The notes under the pieces were generated by a model. That model ran no database searches. It was not told the origin of the DNA and saw nothing but the letters and a program-made list of their open reading frames with translations. Source: an uncultured Bacilli bacterium (GTDB lineage Bacteria > Bacillota_I > Bacilli_A > RF39 > UBA660). Taken from it: a stretch of DNA of 25,017 nucleotides. Both the position numbers and the translations under genes were made by a program. The stretch is from positions 1 to 25,017 of the forward strand of contig CAJOQL010000098.1 in assembly GCA_905236935.1 (NCBI GenBank). Direction: 5' to 3'. Below, one piece after another: positions 1-7,330 of the stretch (position 1 is the first letter of the stretch; each line of letters opens with the position of its first letter).

Positions 1-732
1 AGACTTTGAATTATTATTAGTTAAACTAGTACAGCAAAAAGGTGCAATTATTTTAAACAGGGCTATTTCCATAATTCTTTTTGCCATTTGAATTGCCAGA
101 AAGAATAAAAGAAAAACAGTTACAAAAGCAAAAATAGTAAGCATAAAAATGTTTAAAGAATATAAGTAAGTGTCCCCAATTCCTAAAACACCTCCAGTAG
201 TAGCATTAATATCAACTGTTTTCCAATTTGCAACAAAATATTCTTTATCTTCTGGAGCAGTTTCATTATCATTAATCATTACACTAATTAAAGCTGTAGA
301 TATAGTAGATTCATTTTCACTTGTTCCCATACCAGAAACTTCAATAACTGCATCTGTAAGAGCTGTAGAAAAACTATGACCGAACTGAAACAATGGGTTT
401 ATTAAAAAAATCATCGTAATAGTAATAACAACACCTTTAAATATTTTTAATGGACTGCCACGATCATCATTTTTAATAATATAATTAATTATAAGTTCTA
501 AAACAACTTTAAGTACAAGCCAACTTGTTGCAACAATAATTGCACCACTGAAAACCTTATTAATATATTCATTATCAAAAAACTTATACCTCCATATTCC
601 ATCAATAATTCCAAATAAACCATCTAATAATAGTAAAACCTCTTTAGCAATTGACCACATAATACTTCTAAAAGCATCTAAAAGCCAAAATTGCTTAACA
701 CGAGAAACATCTGCTAATATAGTAATAGACAT
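1..732 (-). CDS. VirB6/TrbL-like conjugation membrane protein (3' end beyond window)
   Basis: An open frame of 244 codons starts at ATG 732 and runs off the left edge without a stop, so the C-terminal part is missing. An AGGGGG Shine-Dalgarno site sits just before the start and shares bases with the stop codon of the sortase gene, indicating translational coupling. The visible protein has an amphipathic N-terminus (MSITILADVSRVKQFWLLDA), then hydrophobic segments at about residues 63-88, 97-115 and 195-222, separated by a loop of about 80 residues containing Asn/Thr/Glu-rich stretches. Several TM helices around a long loop, together with a VirB2-like protein upstream in the same operon, resemble the VirB6/TrbL-type channel proteins of Gram-positive ICEs (pLS20_p028-like). 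The family is inferred from architecture and context; no signature motif settles it. Confidence 0.6.
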   Translation of the reverse strand, partial: MSITILADVSRVKQFWLLDAFRSIMWSIAKEVLLLLDGLFGIIDGIWRYKFFDNEYINKVFSGAIIVATSWLVLKVVLELIINYIIKNDDRGSPLKIFKGVVITITMIFLINPLFQFGHSFSTALTDAVIEVSGMGTSENESTISTALISVMINDNETAPEDKEYFVANWKTVDINATTGGVLGIGDTYLYSLNIFMLTIFAFVTVFLLFFLAIQMAKRIMEIALFKIIAPFCCTSLTNNNSKS

Positions 733-737
733 TCCCC

Positions 738-1346
738 CTAATAGTTCTCGATATCAACAAGTTCTAAAATATAAACTACTTGTTTACTATCGTCAGTTTT
801 ACTGCAAGTTATTAATGTAAGAGTATTTTTATCATAATCCCTAATTATTTCGATAGATCCATTCTTACTATCTTCATAAATATTAACAACTTCATAAACA
901 TACTTTTTATTTTGATAATATACATTAGCTGTATCACCAATATATAATCTGTGTAGATATTTAAAGAAAGATATTTTACTTTGACCTGAATGACTTGCTA
1001 GAATTAAATTACCATTTTTTACATTTGGCATATCAGATGGTTTTATTAATTGAATGTTTTTATTAACATCATTATTTTTGGATTCAAAACTATAAAATCC
1101 TCTTTTTAATTTGATTTTAGGTATTTCTAGAATAGCTATATAAGTTTCTTCATTTGTTTTACTTGTTTCTTCGAAACTTTTAGATTCGCCATCATTTTCT
1201 TGTACAAAAAATACATTTACTAATTCATCATTTTTTTTCAATAATTGATAATTATTATAGTATTTAATTCCAATTGATATGATTCCAATTAAAATTAAAA
1301 ATAATCCAATAAAAATATAATAATTATTTCTTTTTCTTGTTCTCAT
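738..1346 (-). CDS. Sortase (class B/D-like transpeptidase), membrane anchored
   Basis: A 202-aa protein that should cleave a sorting signal and join the substrate to the cell wall or to another pilin subunit. It has a basic N-terminus (MRTRKR) and one TM anchor at about 9-27. The catalytic domain runs from about 68 to 197, with the sortase His in ASHSGQ (His119) and the Cys in TLITC (Cys181). The usual Arg after the Cys is absent: the strand reads SKTDDSKQVVYILEL, so Lys188 stands where R-x-V-V is expected. The open frame extends 17 codons upstream, but the start at 1346 is preferred because the charged N-terminus and TM anchor begin there. The 5' end overlaps the adhesin gene by 23 bp and the 3' end abuts the next conjugation gene. 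Its likely substrate is the adjacent adhesin with a VPNTS signal. Confidence 0.88.
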   Translation of the reverse strand: MRTRKRNNYYIFIGLFLILIGIISIGIKYYNNYQLLKKNDELVNVFFVQENDGESKSFEETSKTNEETYIAILEIPKIKLKRGFYSFESKNNDVNKNIQLIKPSDMPNVKNGNLILASHSGQSKISFFKYLHRLYIGDTANVYYQNKKYVYEVVNIYEDSKNGSIEIIRDYDKNTLTLITCSKTDDSKQVVYILELVDIENY

Positions 1347-4050
1347 AAATAATATATCCAATCCCTGCAAAAATTGAGATAGCACTAATAATATCAATTA
1401 TTTTTGAATCATTAAAACTAGTATTTGGAACAAAAATCTTTTCATTAGTAATATTAGCTTTGATAATCTCTCCATTTTCCTTTATTTCAAAAAAATGTAT
1501 GTCATTTCTTAATATATAACCATCCGGAGCATTAGTTTCATAATATTTATATTTACCATAAGGCAAATTTGATATTTTAATTTGTCCATTTTCATCTGTT
1601 AAACCACTAAATACTATATCATCATTACTATTTCTGATTTCAATTAAAGCATTTGGGACAGGTTCACCAGTTACTAAATCAGTTTTAGTTAATTCAAAAT
1701 CAGATTTAATAATTTCATTAGTTAAAGTATCTTTAACAGTTTTACCATCTTCTTTAATTTCAAAATAATGAACATCAGGATTTAAAATATATCCAACAGG
1801 TGCATCACTTTCAACAAATTTATATTTACCATAAGGTAAGTTAAAAACCATAATTATTCCTTCATTATTTGTTACACCACTAAAAACTAATTTATCATCA
1901 AGAGTAAAAATATCAATGGTTGCTCCTGCAACTGGTTTGCCAGTAGAGATATCAGTTTTAGTAAGCATAAAATTAGATTTAATAATTTCATTAGTTAAAG
2001 TATCTTTAACAGTTTTACCATTTTCTTTAATTTCAAAGTAATGAACATTTGGATTTAAAACATATCCAACAGGTGCTTTACTTTCAATAAATTTATATTT
2101 ACCATAAGCAAGATTATTAACCTTTATTTTACCATTAGCATCTGTATATCCACTATAGATTAATTTATCATCAAGAGTAAATATTTCAATAAAAGCATCT
2201 TTAATAGGTTTACTTGTAGAAATATCAGTTTTAGTTAATTCAAAATTACTTTTCTTTAAATGGTTTTTTAGAGTAATATCTAAATGTACTTTTGCTGTAT
2301 TTTGATCTGTATATTTTAATTCAAAACAATAAGGTTTAGTATTTAAAATATGACTATCATTTGTCTTAGTTTCTATTAAACAATAATGACCTAAATATAA
2401 ATTATCAAATTTATAATAACCATTTTTTGTTTTAAAAGAAGAAACTATATCATTTTTCTTATAAAGACTTGTACCATCTTGTAAAATGATATCTTCATTA
2501 GCAATCAAGTTAAATGACACATTATCAAGTTTAATTTCATCATAATGAAAAAGACCGTTTTCAATAACAATCTTTTCCCCAATTTTATTAATCTCAATTT
2601 CGCCTAGAGCAACCTTATCAGATACTTTAATTTCTATCAAGGTGCCATATAAAGTATCATTAATAATTTTTGAATTTTCATCAATACTAAATTTTATTTT
2701 TTCGCTAGATAGCAAATAATTTGGAACTGCTTTAACCTCCTCTAACTCGTAATTCCCATAACTTAAAGGTAGGGGAGTGATAATAATTCCATCATTATTA
2801 GTTTCATATTCGCAAATATTATTTTGACACAAATACTCATTAGTTGTTAAATCTTTTATTTTATATTTAAATCCTGAAAGCTTAATTGGATTGTTTGTAT
2901 TATTATCTATTTTAATTATTTTTAATTTAGCATTAATAATTTCTTCGTAAGAAGTTATAGTAACTACATCATTACCAATTATAGACACATCATAAGTAGT
3001 TTTATCTAATTGGTAACCTTGACTGGCTGATTCCTCTTTTATTTTATAATTACCTACAGGTAATAAAGAAGAAGTAGCACTACAATCATTACCAATTGTT
3101 AAAGTATCTATAACATTATTATTACTATCAATAATATTATATTTTGCACCAATTAAGGATGCATTTGTTTGTGGTTTGCAAGATTTAGAATTATTATCAT
3201 ATTTTAAAATCTTTACTTGACCTTTAGCTACATTAATACTAAAAGTCTTTTGTAGTGGATCTATATTCCCTCTACGAACAGCATTTTGACTATCTACTGC
3301 ATAATATAGTTTAACAGGTTCACCATAATAATTAGCATTGTTAGTTAGTTTAAAAGATATGTTGTCATTATTTGTAGCAGTAATGCTTAAACTATTACCA
3401 TTTTTAATAACATTTCCACCAACAACATTCTCAACTTGATATTTATATAATACATTTGCACTATCATCTATAGTAATAGGAGTATTCATTTTTATATTAT
3501 CAGGAATATTGTTGAAAGAAGGCAAAGTTGTATGCTCATTCGCTAGTTTAACAATCTCTTCCATTTCTTCTTTTAAAATTGATTCGTCTTTTTTGCCACC
3601 AATTGTTTTAGTGAAATAGTTTTCTACATTAGGATTTGCTAAATTCCATATTAACATTTCAGTAGCAGGATACCATTTAGTAGCAGTATGATCATGCAAT
3701 TCATCTTGATAACCATATCCATAATAAGCAATTTTTGAAATCATTTCCCATCTTTCTTGGGTTATATTTGCTAAAGATGCTAAATCACTAACACTGACAT
3801 CGTAAGTTGCATTTTTATTTATATGAGCAAAAGGTTGAACACAATAAACTGGCTCATTATCACTTTGCCTTATTATCCAATGCATCTTATCTTGTAAAAC
3901 ATGAGTTCCTTCTTTATGAACTACATTATAATTACCGTCAATAGTAGAACCTAACATCAATTTATCAGTTTCAGCATAGACATTTGTAGTAATAAAAAAA
4001 CTTATTAATATTATTATAATTATAAATATTTTTTTCCTTATTTTTCTCAT
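1324..4050 (-). CDS. Large surface adhesin: thioester domain plus six SpaA/Cna-B-type repeats, sortase signal
   Basis: A 908-aa secreted, wall-anchored protein. The start is ATG 4050; a TTG six codons upstream lies inside the GGAGG ribosome-binding site and is rejected. A signal peptide with a very hydrophobic core ends near VYA (about residue 26). An N-terminal thioester-domain-like region (about 35-270) has the VYCVQPF Cys (Cys70) and a PATEMLIWN segment where the family normally has TQxxxW; here the Gln is Glu131. Three divergent SpaA-like domains (about 275-358, 373-465, 480-598) are followed by three closely similar 91-residue repeats (about 599-872), each with LTKTD, YGKYK(F/Y)xE and HxFEIKE-type motifs, which carry the Lys and Glu expected for intramolecular isopeptide bonds. 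The C-terminus is a sorting signal: VPNTS (874-878), a hydrophobic span and KKKK. By family it should bind a host or cell surface, possibly aiding mating-pair contact. Confidence 0.9.
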   Translation of the reverse strand: MRKIRKKIFIIIIILISFFITTNVYAETDKLMLGSTIDGNYNVVHKEGTHVLQDKMHWIIRQSDNEPVYCVQPFAHINKNATYDVSVSDLASLANITQERWEMISKIAYYGYGYQDELHDHTATKWYPATEMLIWNLANPNVENYFTKTIGGKKDESILKEEMEEIVKLANEHTTLPSFNNIPDNIKMNTPITIDDSANVLYKYQVENVVGGNVIKNGNSLSITATNNDNISFKLTNNANYYGEPVKLYYAVDSQNAVRRGNIDPLQKTFSINVAKGQVKILKYDNNSKSCKPQTNASLIGAKYNIIDSNNNVIDTLTIGNDCSATSSLLPVGNYKIKEESASQGYQLDKTTYDVSIIGNDVVTITSYEEIINAKLKIIKIDNNTNNPIKLSGFKYKIKDLTTNEYLCQNNICEYETNNDGIIITPLPLSYGNYELEEVKAVPNYLLSSEKIKFSIDENSKIINDTLYGTLIEIKVSDKVALGEIEINKIGEKIVIENGLFHYDEIKLDNVSFNLIANEDIILQDGTSLYKKNDIVSSFKTKNGYYKFDNLYLGHYCLIETKTNDSHILNTKPYCFELKYTDQNTAKVHLDITLKNHLKKSNFELTKTDISTSKPIKDAFIEIFTLDDKLIYSGYTDANGKIKVNNLAYGKYKFIESKAPVGYVLNPNVHYFEIKENGKTVKDTLTNEIIKSNFMLTKTDISTGKPVAGATIDIFTLDDKLVFSGVTNNEGIIMVFNLPYGKYKFVESDAPVGYILNPDVHYFEIKEDGKTVKDTLTNEIIKSDFELTKTDLVTGEPVPNALIEIRNSNDDIVFSGLTDENGQIKISNLPYGKYKYYETNAPDGYILRNDIHFFEIKENGEIIKANITNEKIFVPNTSFNDSKIIDIISAISIFAGIGYIIYENKKKK
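1437..2253 (-). repeat. Three tandem ~273-bp repeats encoding SpaA domains 4-6
   Basis: The coding DNA for the last three SpaA domains is repeated at a 273-bp period. For example, AATTTCATTAGTTAAAGTAT begins at 1711 and again at 1984. The repeats at 1710-2000 and 1983-2250 are the most alike, and the membrane-proximal copy has diverged more. Such in-frame repeats can expand or contract by recombination and so change stalk length. Confidence 0.85.
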
Positions 4051-4080
4051 TTTTTTAATAACCTCCAATCATAAGGAATA

Positions 4081-4102
4081 AAAAAAGAACTTCAAGAGTT
4101 CC
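4081..4102 (-). terminator. Intrinsic terminator between the Thr-rich protein gene and the adhesin gene
   Basis: Read on the minus strand, GAACT-CTTGA-AGTTC forms a 5-bp hairpin (4088-4102), followed by seven T residues (4087-4081). It lies just after the stop of the 4105-4707 gene and about 30 nt before the adhesin ATG, leaving no room for a separate promoter in between. Confidence 0.6.
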
Positions 4103-4104
4103 TA

Positions 4105-4707
4105 TTATTGTAATTTTTCGGTACTAAACATAATACCTAAATATTTGCCAGAAAAACTTGTGACTATACTACATGAAAACAAAACTTCGCCATTTAAATA
4201 TGGCTCATAATTTATACCATATTCTCTGCATTCATTCATTGTATTAAAATCAACTTTTTCCCAACTAAACATTGGCTTGTTATAATAATCGTCTTCAGAT
4301 ATCCCAAGTTCTTCCCATATTTGCTTTTTGATTGTAGTAGTAATTGTTGTAGTTGAAATAACTTGGCTTCTATTACTAGTAGTAGATTTAACCGTTGAAG
4401 TAATCGGATTTGAGCTGGAAATAGTTGAAGATTTTGTAGAAGTTACTTGTTTACTCGTAATAGTATTAGTAGTTTTTATATCAGAAATTTTTTCCTTTTC
4501 AACTGTGCTAGTTTGTGTATTAGTAGTTGAATAAGTAGTGGTAGGGTAATCGTTATTAGTAGAACTAGTAGTTGAACTTTTTACTATAACAGGATCTAAA
4601 AAAGATTCTGATTTATAGTTTTTATTTTTTGTTAAATCAAATATTAAATATAAGATAAGTATAAAAATTGCGAGTATAAGCATATATTTGGCTATTGTTT
4701 TAATCAT
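4105..4707 (-). CDS. Membrane-anchored Thr/Ser-rich protein of unknown function
   Basis: A 200-aa protein. The start at ATG 4707 is chosen because GGAGG lies 5 nt before it; an upstream ATG at 4719 overlaps that site. The N-terminus has one hydrophobic segment (about 7-24) with short flanks, giving a signal anchor. Residues of about 40-130 are almost all Thr, Ser, Asn, Lys and Val, as in extended cell-wall-spanning linkers that may be glycosylated. A compact C-terminal domain of about 65 residues contains two Cys (in MNECREY and FSCSI), which could form a disulfide outside the cell. I do not recognise the family. It lies directly before the adhesin and sortase genes, so an accessory role in surface contact or adhesin assembly is plausible but unproven. 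A likely promoter lies just upstream. Confidence 0.75.
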   Translation of the reverse strand: MIKTIAKYMLILAIFILILYLIFDLTKNKNYKSESFLDPVIVKSSTTSSTNNDYPTTTYSTTNTQTSTVEKEKISDIKTTNTITSKQVTSTKSSTISSSNPITSTVKSTTSNRSQVISTTTITTTIKKQIWEELGISEDDYYNKPMFSWEKVDFNTMNECREYGINYEPYLNGEVLFSCSIVTSFSGKYLGIMFSTEKLQ

Positions 4708-4736
4708 AAGAGCCTCCATATAAAATTATTACAATT

Positions 4737-4766
4737 ATTATTTGCTCATATTGAAAAAAATGTCAA
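4737..4766 (-). promoter_or_regulatory. Predicted sigma-A promoter for the surface-protein genes
   Basis: On the minus strand a perfect -35 TTGACA (4766-4761) is followed after 18 nt by AATAAT (4742-4737). It begins right after the stop of the 4774-5058 gene and about 30 nt before the start of the Thr-rich protein gene, so the 4707-1 segment can probably be transcribed on its own. Confidence 0.55.
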
Positions 4767-4773
4767 TAACTAT

Positions 4774-5058
4774 TTACTTATCAACAATTTGTTTTAAAAA
4801 GTTAAGATCATATATTAAATGCATCAAATTAACTCTTATTTCTATCTTATCATAATATAATTTTAATTTGCTTTCGAGATAACATAATAGATTTTCAATA
4901 AATAAACTATTTCTAATTCTAACTTCAAGTTTCTTTTTTATTTTTTCACTATCACAATAAATAGCATTATCAAAGAAGTTAAAAAAGAATAATGTATCAT
5001 AGATTCTATTAATTAAATAGTGTTCTTCAATATAATTATTTAATGATTCTATTTTCAT
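4774..5058 (-). CDS. Small protein of unknown function (94 aa)
   Basis: The start overlaps the stop of the preceding gene as ATGA (5058-5055), which indicates translational coupling and shows that TGA is a stop in this organism. The protein is predicted soluble, mostly helical, rich in Leu, Ile, Tyr and Lys, with two Cys and a central basic patch (KIKKKLEVRIRNS). No signal peptide, membrane segment or recognised motif is visible. Its tight coupling to the 5055-5465 gene suggests that the two products form a complex or act in the same step of the element's transfer functions. Confidence 0.65.
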   Translation of the reverse strand: MKIESLNNYIEEHYLINRIYDTLFFFNFFDNAIYCDSEKIKKKLEVRIRNSLFIENLLCYLESKLKLYYDKIEIRVNLMHLIYDLNFLKQIVDK

Positions 5059-5465
5059 ATTCTCTTATTAAGTAGTAGCTCATTTAGTTCACTATCAAAT
5101 TCTTGAATAATTTCTAAATCATTTTCATTAAAATCAACAGAATCAAAAAGCGAAACATTAGGATTATTTGAGAATTTTAGAATAATATTACTTATTTCGT
5201 TTAAATTATCGACATTATAATTAAAGCATTCAGTCACTAGTAAATCAAGTCTATAAATAAAATCATAAATTTTACAATAATATAAAGATAAATCATTTCC
5301 ATAAAGGTTGTCATAATTTTTATTAAAATCTTTATAAATTTGATAAACGAATTTATTATTTAAAAATATTTGTAATAATGAACTAGAATTATTTATTTTA
5401 TTTTTCTCAATTTTTCTTGAGTGTAGAAGTTTTATAATAGATGATTTAAATTTTTCTATATGCAT
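5055..5465 (-). CDS. Protein of unknown function (136 aa), conjugation-module cargo
   Basis: The start is taken as ATG 5465, three nucleotides after the stop of the VirB2-like gene; the frame is open nine codons further up, but that part overlaps the upstream gene. The product is predicted cytosolic and helical: a Lys-rich N-terminal third (HIEKFKSS, RKIEKNK), a Tyr/Asn/Asp-rich middle, and an acidic C-terminus (FNENDLEIIQEFDSELNELL). No catalytic motif, Cys pair or TM segment is visible and I do not recognise the family. It sits between the VirB2-like gene and the coupled 94-aa gene. Confidence 0.65.
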   Translation of the reverse strand: MHIEKFKSSIIKLLHSRKIEKNKINNSSSLLQIFLNNKFVYQIYKDFNKNYDNLYGNDLSLYYCKIYDFIYRLDLLVTECFNYNVDNLNEISNIILKFSNNPNVSLFDSVDFNENDLEIIQEFDSELNELLLNKRI

Positions 5466-5467
5466 AT

Positions 5468-5707
5468 TTACTTGAAATACCCCAATACCCATGATACGAA
5501 TTGAGCAGTTATTAAAGCTGATACTCCAGCAACAACTGTATTCTTTATCTTTCTGTCGTATGCAGCCTGTCTATTTTCATCACTAGTTACCATTTTTAAA
5601 ACCTCATCTTTGGCAACGAAAAAAGCTGTTGCCCCAATAACAAACAGCCTTAAATATCCCATAGCATCATTTATTAGTGCTAGAACATTCGACAAAATTG
5701 ATTCCAA
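5468..5707 (-). CDS. VirB2/TrbC-like two-TM small protein
   Basis: A 79-aa protein with hydrophobic segments at about 18-38 (YLRLFVIGATAFFVAK) and 55-78 (VVAGVSALITAQFVSWVLGY), joined by a charged loop (DENRQAAYDRKIK). This is the size and layout of VirB2/TrbC-type pilins and of the small two-TM proteins at the head of many Gram-positive conjugation operons. The start is TTG 5707: a strong GGGAGG lies 9 nt upstream, while the first in-frame ATG would remove the N-terminal helix. It follows a 157-nt leader with a mini-ORF and dyad. The pilin assignment rests on architecture and neighbours, because the sequence itself is too short for a diagnostic motif. Confidence 0.6.
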   Translation of the reverse strand: MESILSNVLALINDAMGYLRLFVIGATAFFVAKDEVLKMVTSDENRQAAYDRKIKNTVVAGVSALITAQFVSWVLGYFK

Positions 5708-5767
5708 TTTATGAATCCTCCCTGCAGAATGTTGCTTTTTAATATATATTTGCTATAATTGTGATTA

Positions 5768-5812
5768 CCGAGAGATATATTTAGTGTGTGCTTTTCTAAA
5801 ATCTTATCTCGG
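5768..5812 (-). promoter_or_regulatory. Dyad in the leader of the VirB2-like gene
   Basis: On the minus strand CCGAGATA (5812-5805) can pair with TATCTCTCGG (5777-5768), an 8-bp stem with a 2-nt bulge and a loop of 27 nt. It starts just after the mini-ORF at 5816-5842 and ends about 60 nt before the TTG start. These are among the few G/C-rich bases in the gap, which argues for a conserved RNA structure or binding site. Confidence 0.35.
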
Positions 5813-5815
5813 CTT

Positions 5816-5842
5816 TTATTTTGTATTACTTTTTTTATACAT
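5816..5842 (-). CDS. Possible 8-aa leader peptide ORF
   Basis: ATG 5842 is preceded by a perfect AGGAGG with 5-nt spacing and opens an 8-codon frame (MYKKSNTK) ending in TAA. The strong ribosome-binding site serves no longer frame; another ATG at 5846 opens only three codons. It precedes the dyad at 5768-5812, an arrangement seen in leader-peptide control of downstream genes. Translation is not shown by the sequence alone. Confidence 0.35.
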   Translation of the reverse strand: MYKKSNTK

Positions 5843-5864
5843 ACATTCCTCCTATTTTAAATTT

Positions 5865-6668
5865 TTATTCATTTTTGTAATCTAGTAATAATTTTAATTG
5901 TATTCCATTTTTAATTCTCTCTTTAATTACATTGCAATATTTATCAGTAATCTCAATTCCTATCCATCTCCTTGATAGAATTTCACATCCAAGCAATGTA
6001 GAGCCACTACCACTTGTAAAGTCCAAAACTAATTCACCAGACTTTGTATAAGTTGAAATTAAATATTCCATTAAATTAACAGGTTTTTGTGTTGGATGAA
6101 ATAATATACTTTCTCTTGGAAATTGTATAACATTTCTAGGGAAGTTTGCATATTCTTGTAGATGAGAAGTTTTTTCTTTCTTTTTGTTTTCTTTTAAATA
6201 ATCAACAGATGAACGATTAATCATTAGATTTACTTTAATAATACCTTGTGGATAGTAACACATATTCATTTTTGCATGTGGAACTGTACTAGCTTTAGAA
6301 AAAACCATAATATCCTCATAACATTTTAATGGTTGATATTTAGTGTTTTGAAAACCAGTTACTTGAGTTTTAACCCATTTCCAATCATATCTATAAAGTT
6401 TAGAATTACTTAATCTTAAATTACTACTAAATGGCTCATTGCCAAATAAAACAATAGCTCCATCATCTTTAATTAATTTCAAAAGTTTATCCCACATTTT
6501 ATCAAAAGGTATAATTTTATCCCAACTATATCCAGTAATAGCATATGGTGGGTCTGTAATAATAGCATCAACTTTAACACCTTTTTCAATTAAATAGTCC
6601 ATAACTTCCAAACAATCACCTTTATATAAAGCACCATATTTAGTTTCATAGTATGGATTACAAGTCAA
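5865..6668 (-). CDS. Beta-class DNA methyltransferase (N6-adenine or N4-cytosine), probably orphan
   Basis: A 267-aa S-adenosylmethionine-dependent DNA methyltransferase. Catalytic motif IV, DPPY, is at 39-42, ahead of the AdoMet-binding motif I, DFTSGSGS, at 216-223, which gives the order of the beta class. Motif X-type HPTQKP is at 191-196, and the target-recognition region lies between (about 80-185). The start is TTG 6668 with GAGGTG 5 nt upstream; the next in-frame ATG would leave out the segment just before motif IV. No restriction endonuclease gene is adjacent, so it is probably an orphan enzyme that protects the element or host DNA, or alters expression. It lies between the ArpU-like regulator and the conjugation genes. 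The target base and site cannot be read from the sequence. Confidence 0.92.
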   Translation of the reverse strand: MTCNPYYETKYGALYKGDCLEVMDYLIEKGVKVDAIITDPPYAITGYSWDKIIPFDKMWDKLLKLIKDDGAIVLFGNEPFSSNLRLSNSKLYRYDWKWVKTQVTGFQNTKYQPLKCYEDIMVFSKASTVPHAKMNMCYYPQGIIKVNLMINRSSVDYLKENKKKEKTSHLQEYANFPRNVIQFPRESILFHPTQKPVNLMEYLISTYTKSGELVLDFTSGSGSTLLGCEILSRRWIGIEITDKYCNVIKERIKNGIQLKLLLDYKNE

Positions 6669-6742
6669 TTTTTCACCTCACTTTCTATTATATTTAGTTT
6701 TTTGACAACGAGATCCCTATAAACTCCAATCCCCTTTTTTCA

Positions 6743-7195
6743 TTAAAAATTATCGACAAAACGATCAAATCCTAATCTTAAACAAAACCTTACAATAGCA
6801 CTTTTTCTAATTATTGTTAGCTTCTTCTCATAAACTAAGAGCTTTGAACATAATTCTTGATTGCTTAAAGGATTAACAAATGTTGCCATAAATACTTTTC
6901 TTTCAACTTCGTTTAAAGAATTAAAAGCATCACGATATTTTAGAAGTAGTTGTTCTTTTTTTTCAATGGTATCATATTTATTATGATAGAATGATTCAAT
7001 TTTAGAAGATGTCGGTTTTTTATTACCACCACATCTAATTTCATAACTTGCTGTTAGTTTTAATGAATACTCTTCAGTATTAACCATTAGCTGAAAATTG
7101 TCTACTAAATTTAAAAATGCTTTAATCATTTTTTCAAACTTTTTAAGATCGTATTGCCTTGTTATAAAGTCTGCTAAATAAAGAGTTTGATGCAT
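6743..7195 (-). CDS. ArpU/RinA-like (sigma region 4-like) transcriptional regulator
   Basis: A 150-aa protein with an N-terminal helical part and a C-terminal helix-turn-helix of the sigma-70 region 4 kind (about 92-140: LNEVERKVFMATFVNPLSNQ, then a second helix pair with RKSAIVRFCLRLG). Phage and ICE late-gene activators of the ArpU and RinA groups share this length and layout; family assignment is by resemblance only. The start ATG 7195 has AGGAGG at 5-nt spacing and shares one base with the stop of the 41-aa ORF upstream (TAATG), so the two are translationally coupled. Its place just before the methyltransferase and transfer genes suggests that it activates them. Confidence 0.65.
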   Translation of the reverse strand: MHQTLYLADFITRQYDLKKFEKMIKAFLNLVDNFQLMVNTEEYSLKLTASYEIRCGGNKKPTSSKIESFYHNKYDTIEKKEQLLLKYRDAFNSLNEVERKVFMATFVNPLSNQELCSKLLVYEKKLTIIRKSAIVRFCLRLGFDRFVDNF

Positions 7196-7320
7196 TAGCC
7201 CCTCCTTTCCATATATATAAAAAGAGAGCGAAATACACTCGTATATTTTGCTCTCTCTATATAATCAAATAAATAAAAAATTGTAGATTCATCATGTTTA
7301 TAAAACACTGCCATTTTCAT
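7195..7320 (-). CDS. Small 41-aa protein coupled to the ArpU-like regulator
   Basis: ATG 7320 follows AGGGGG with 4-nt spacing and opens 41 codons, from MKMAVFYKHDEST to MERRG, with the TAA sharing a base with the next gene's ATG. The good ribosome-binding site and the exact stop/start overlap argue that it is translated. The peptide is aromatic-rich (six Phe/Tyr between 6 and 26) with basic residues, and could be a small DNA- or protein-binding regulator or simply a coupling leader. No family is recognised. The coding DNA contains a hairpin (7223-7256) followed on this strand by a T-rich run, so the message may also fold into a terminator-like structure. Confidence 0.55.
   Translation of the reverse strand: MKMAVFYKHDESTIFYLFDYIERAKYTSVFRSLFIYMERRG
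7223..7256 (-). promoter_or_regulatory. Terminator-like hairpin inside the 41-aa ORF
   Basis: On the minus strand AGAGAGCAAAATA pairs with TATTTCGCTCTCT (one mispaired G/A position in the arm), an approximately 13-bp stem with a loop of 8 nt, followed by TTTTTATATATA. It ends about 15 nt before the Shine-Dalgarno site of the ArpU-like gene. Translation through the 41-aa ORF would melt it, giving a possible translation-dependent attenuator. Confidence 0.45.
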
Positions 7321-7330
7321 CAAGCCCCCT

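Noticed and set aside
170..379. A 69-codon plus-strand frame near the left edge.
   Set aside because: It lies antisense within the VirB6/TrbL-like gene, which has membrane segments, a good ribosome-binding site and operon context; the plus-strand frame has none of these.
4328..4534. A Val-rich plus-strand frame.
   Set aside because: It is the mirror of the Thr/Ser-rich low-complexity stretch in the minus-strand gene at 4105-4707.
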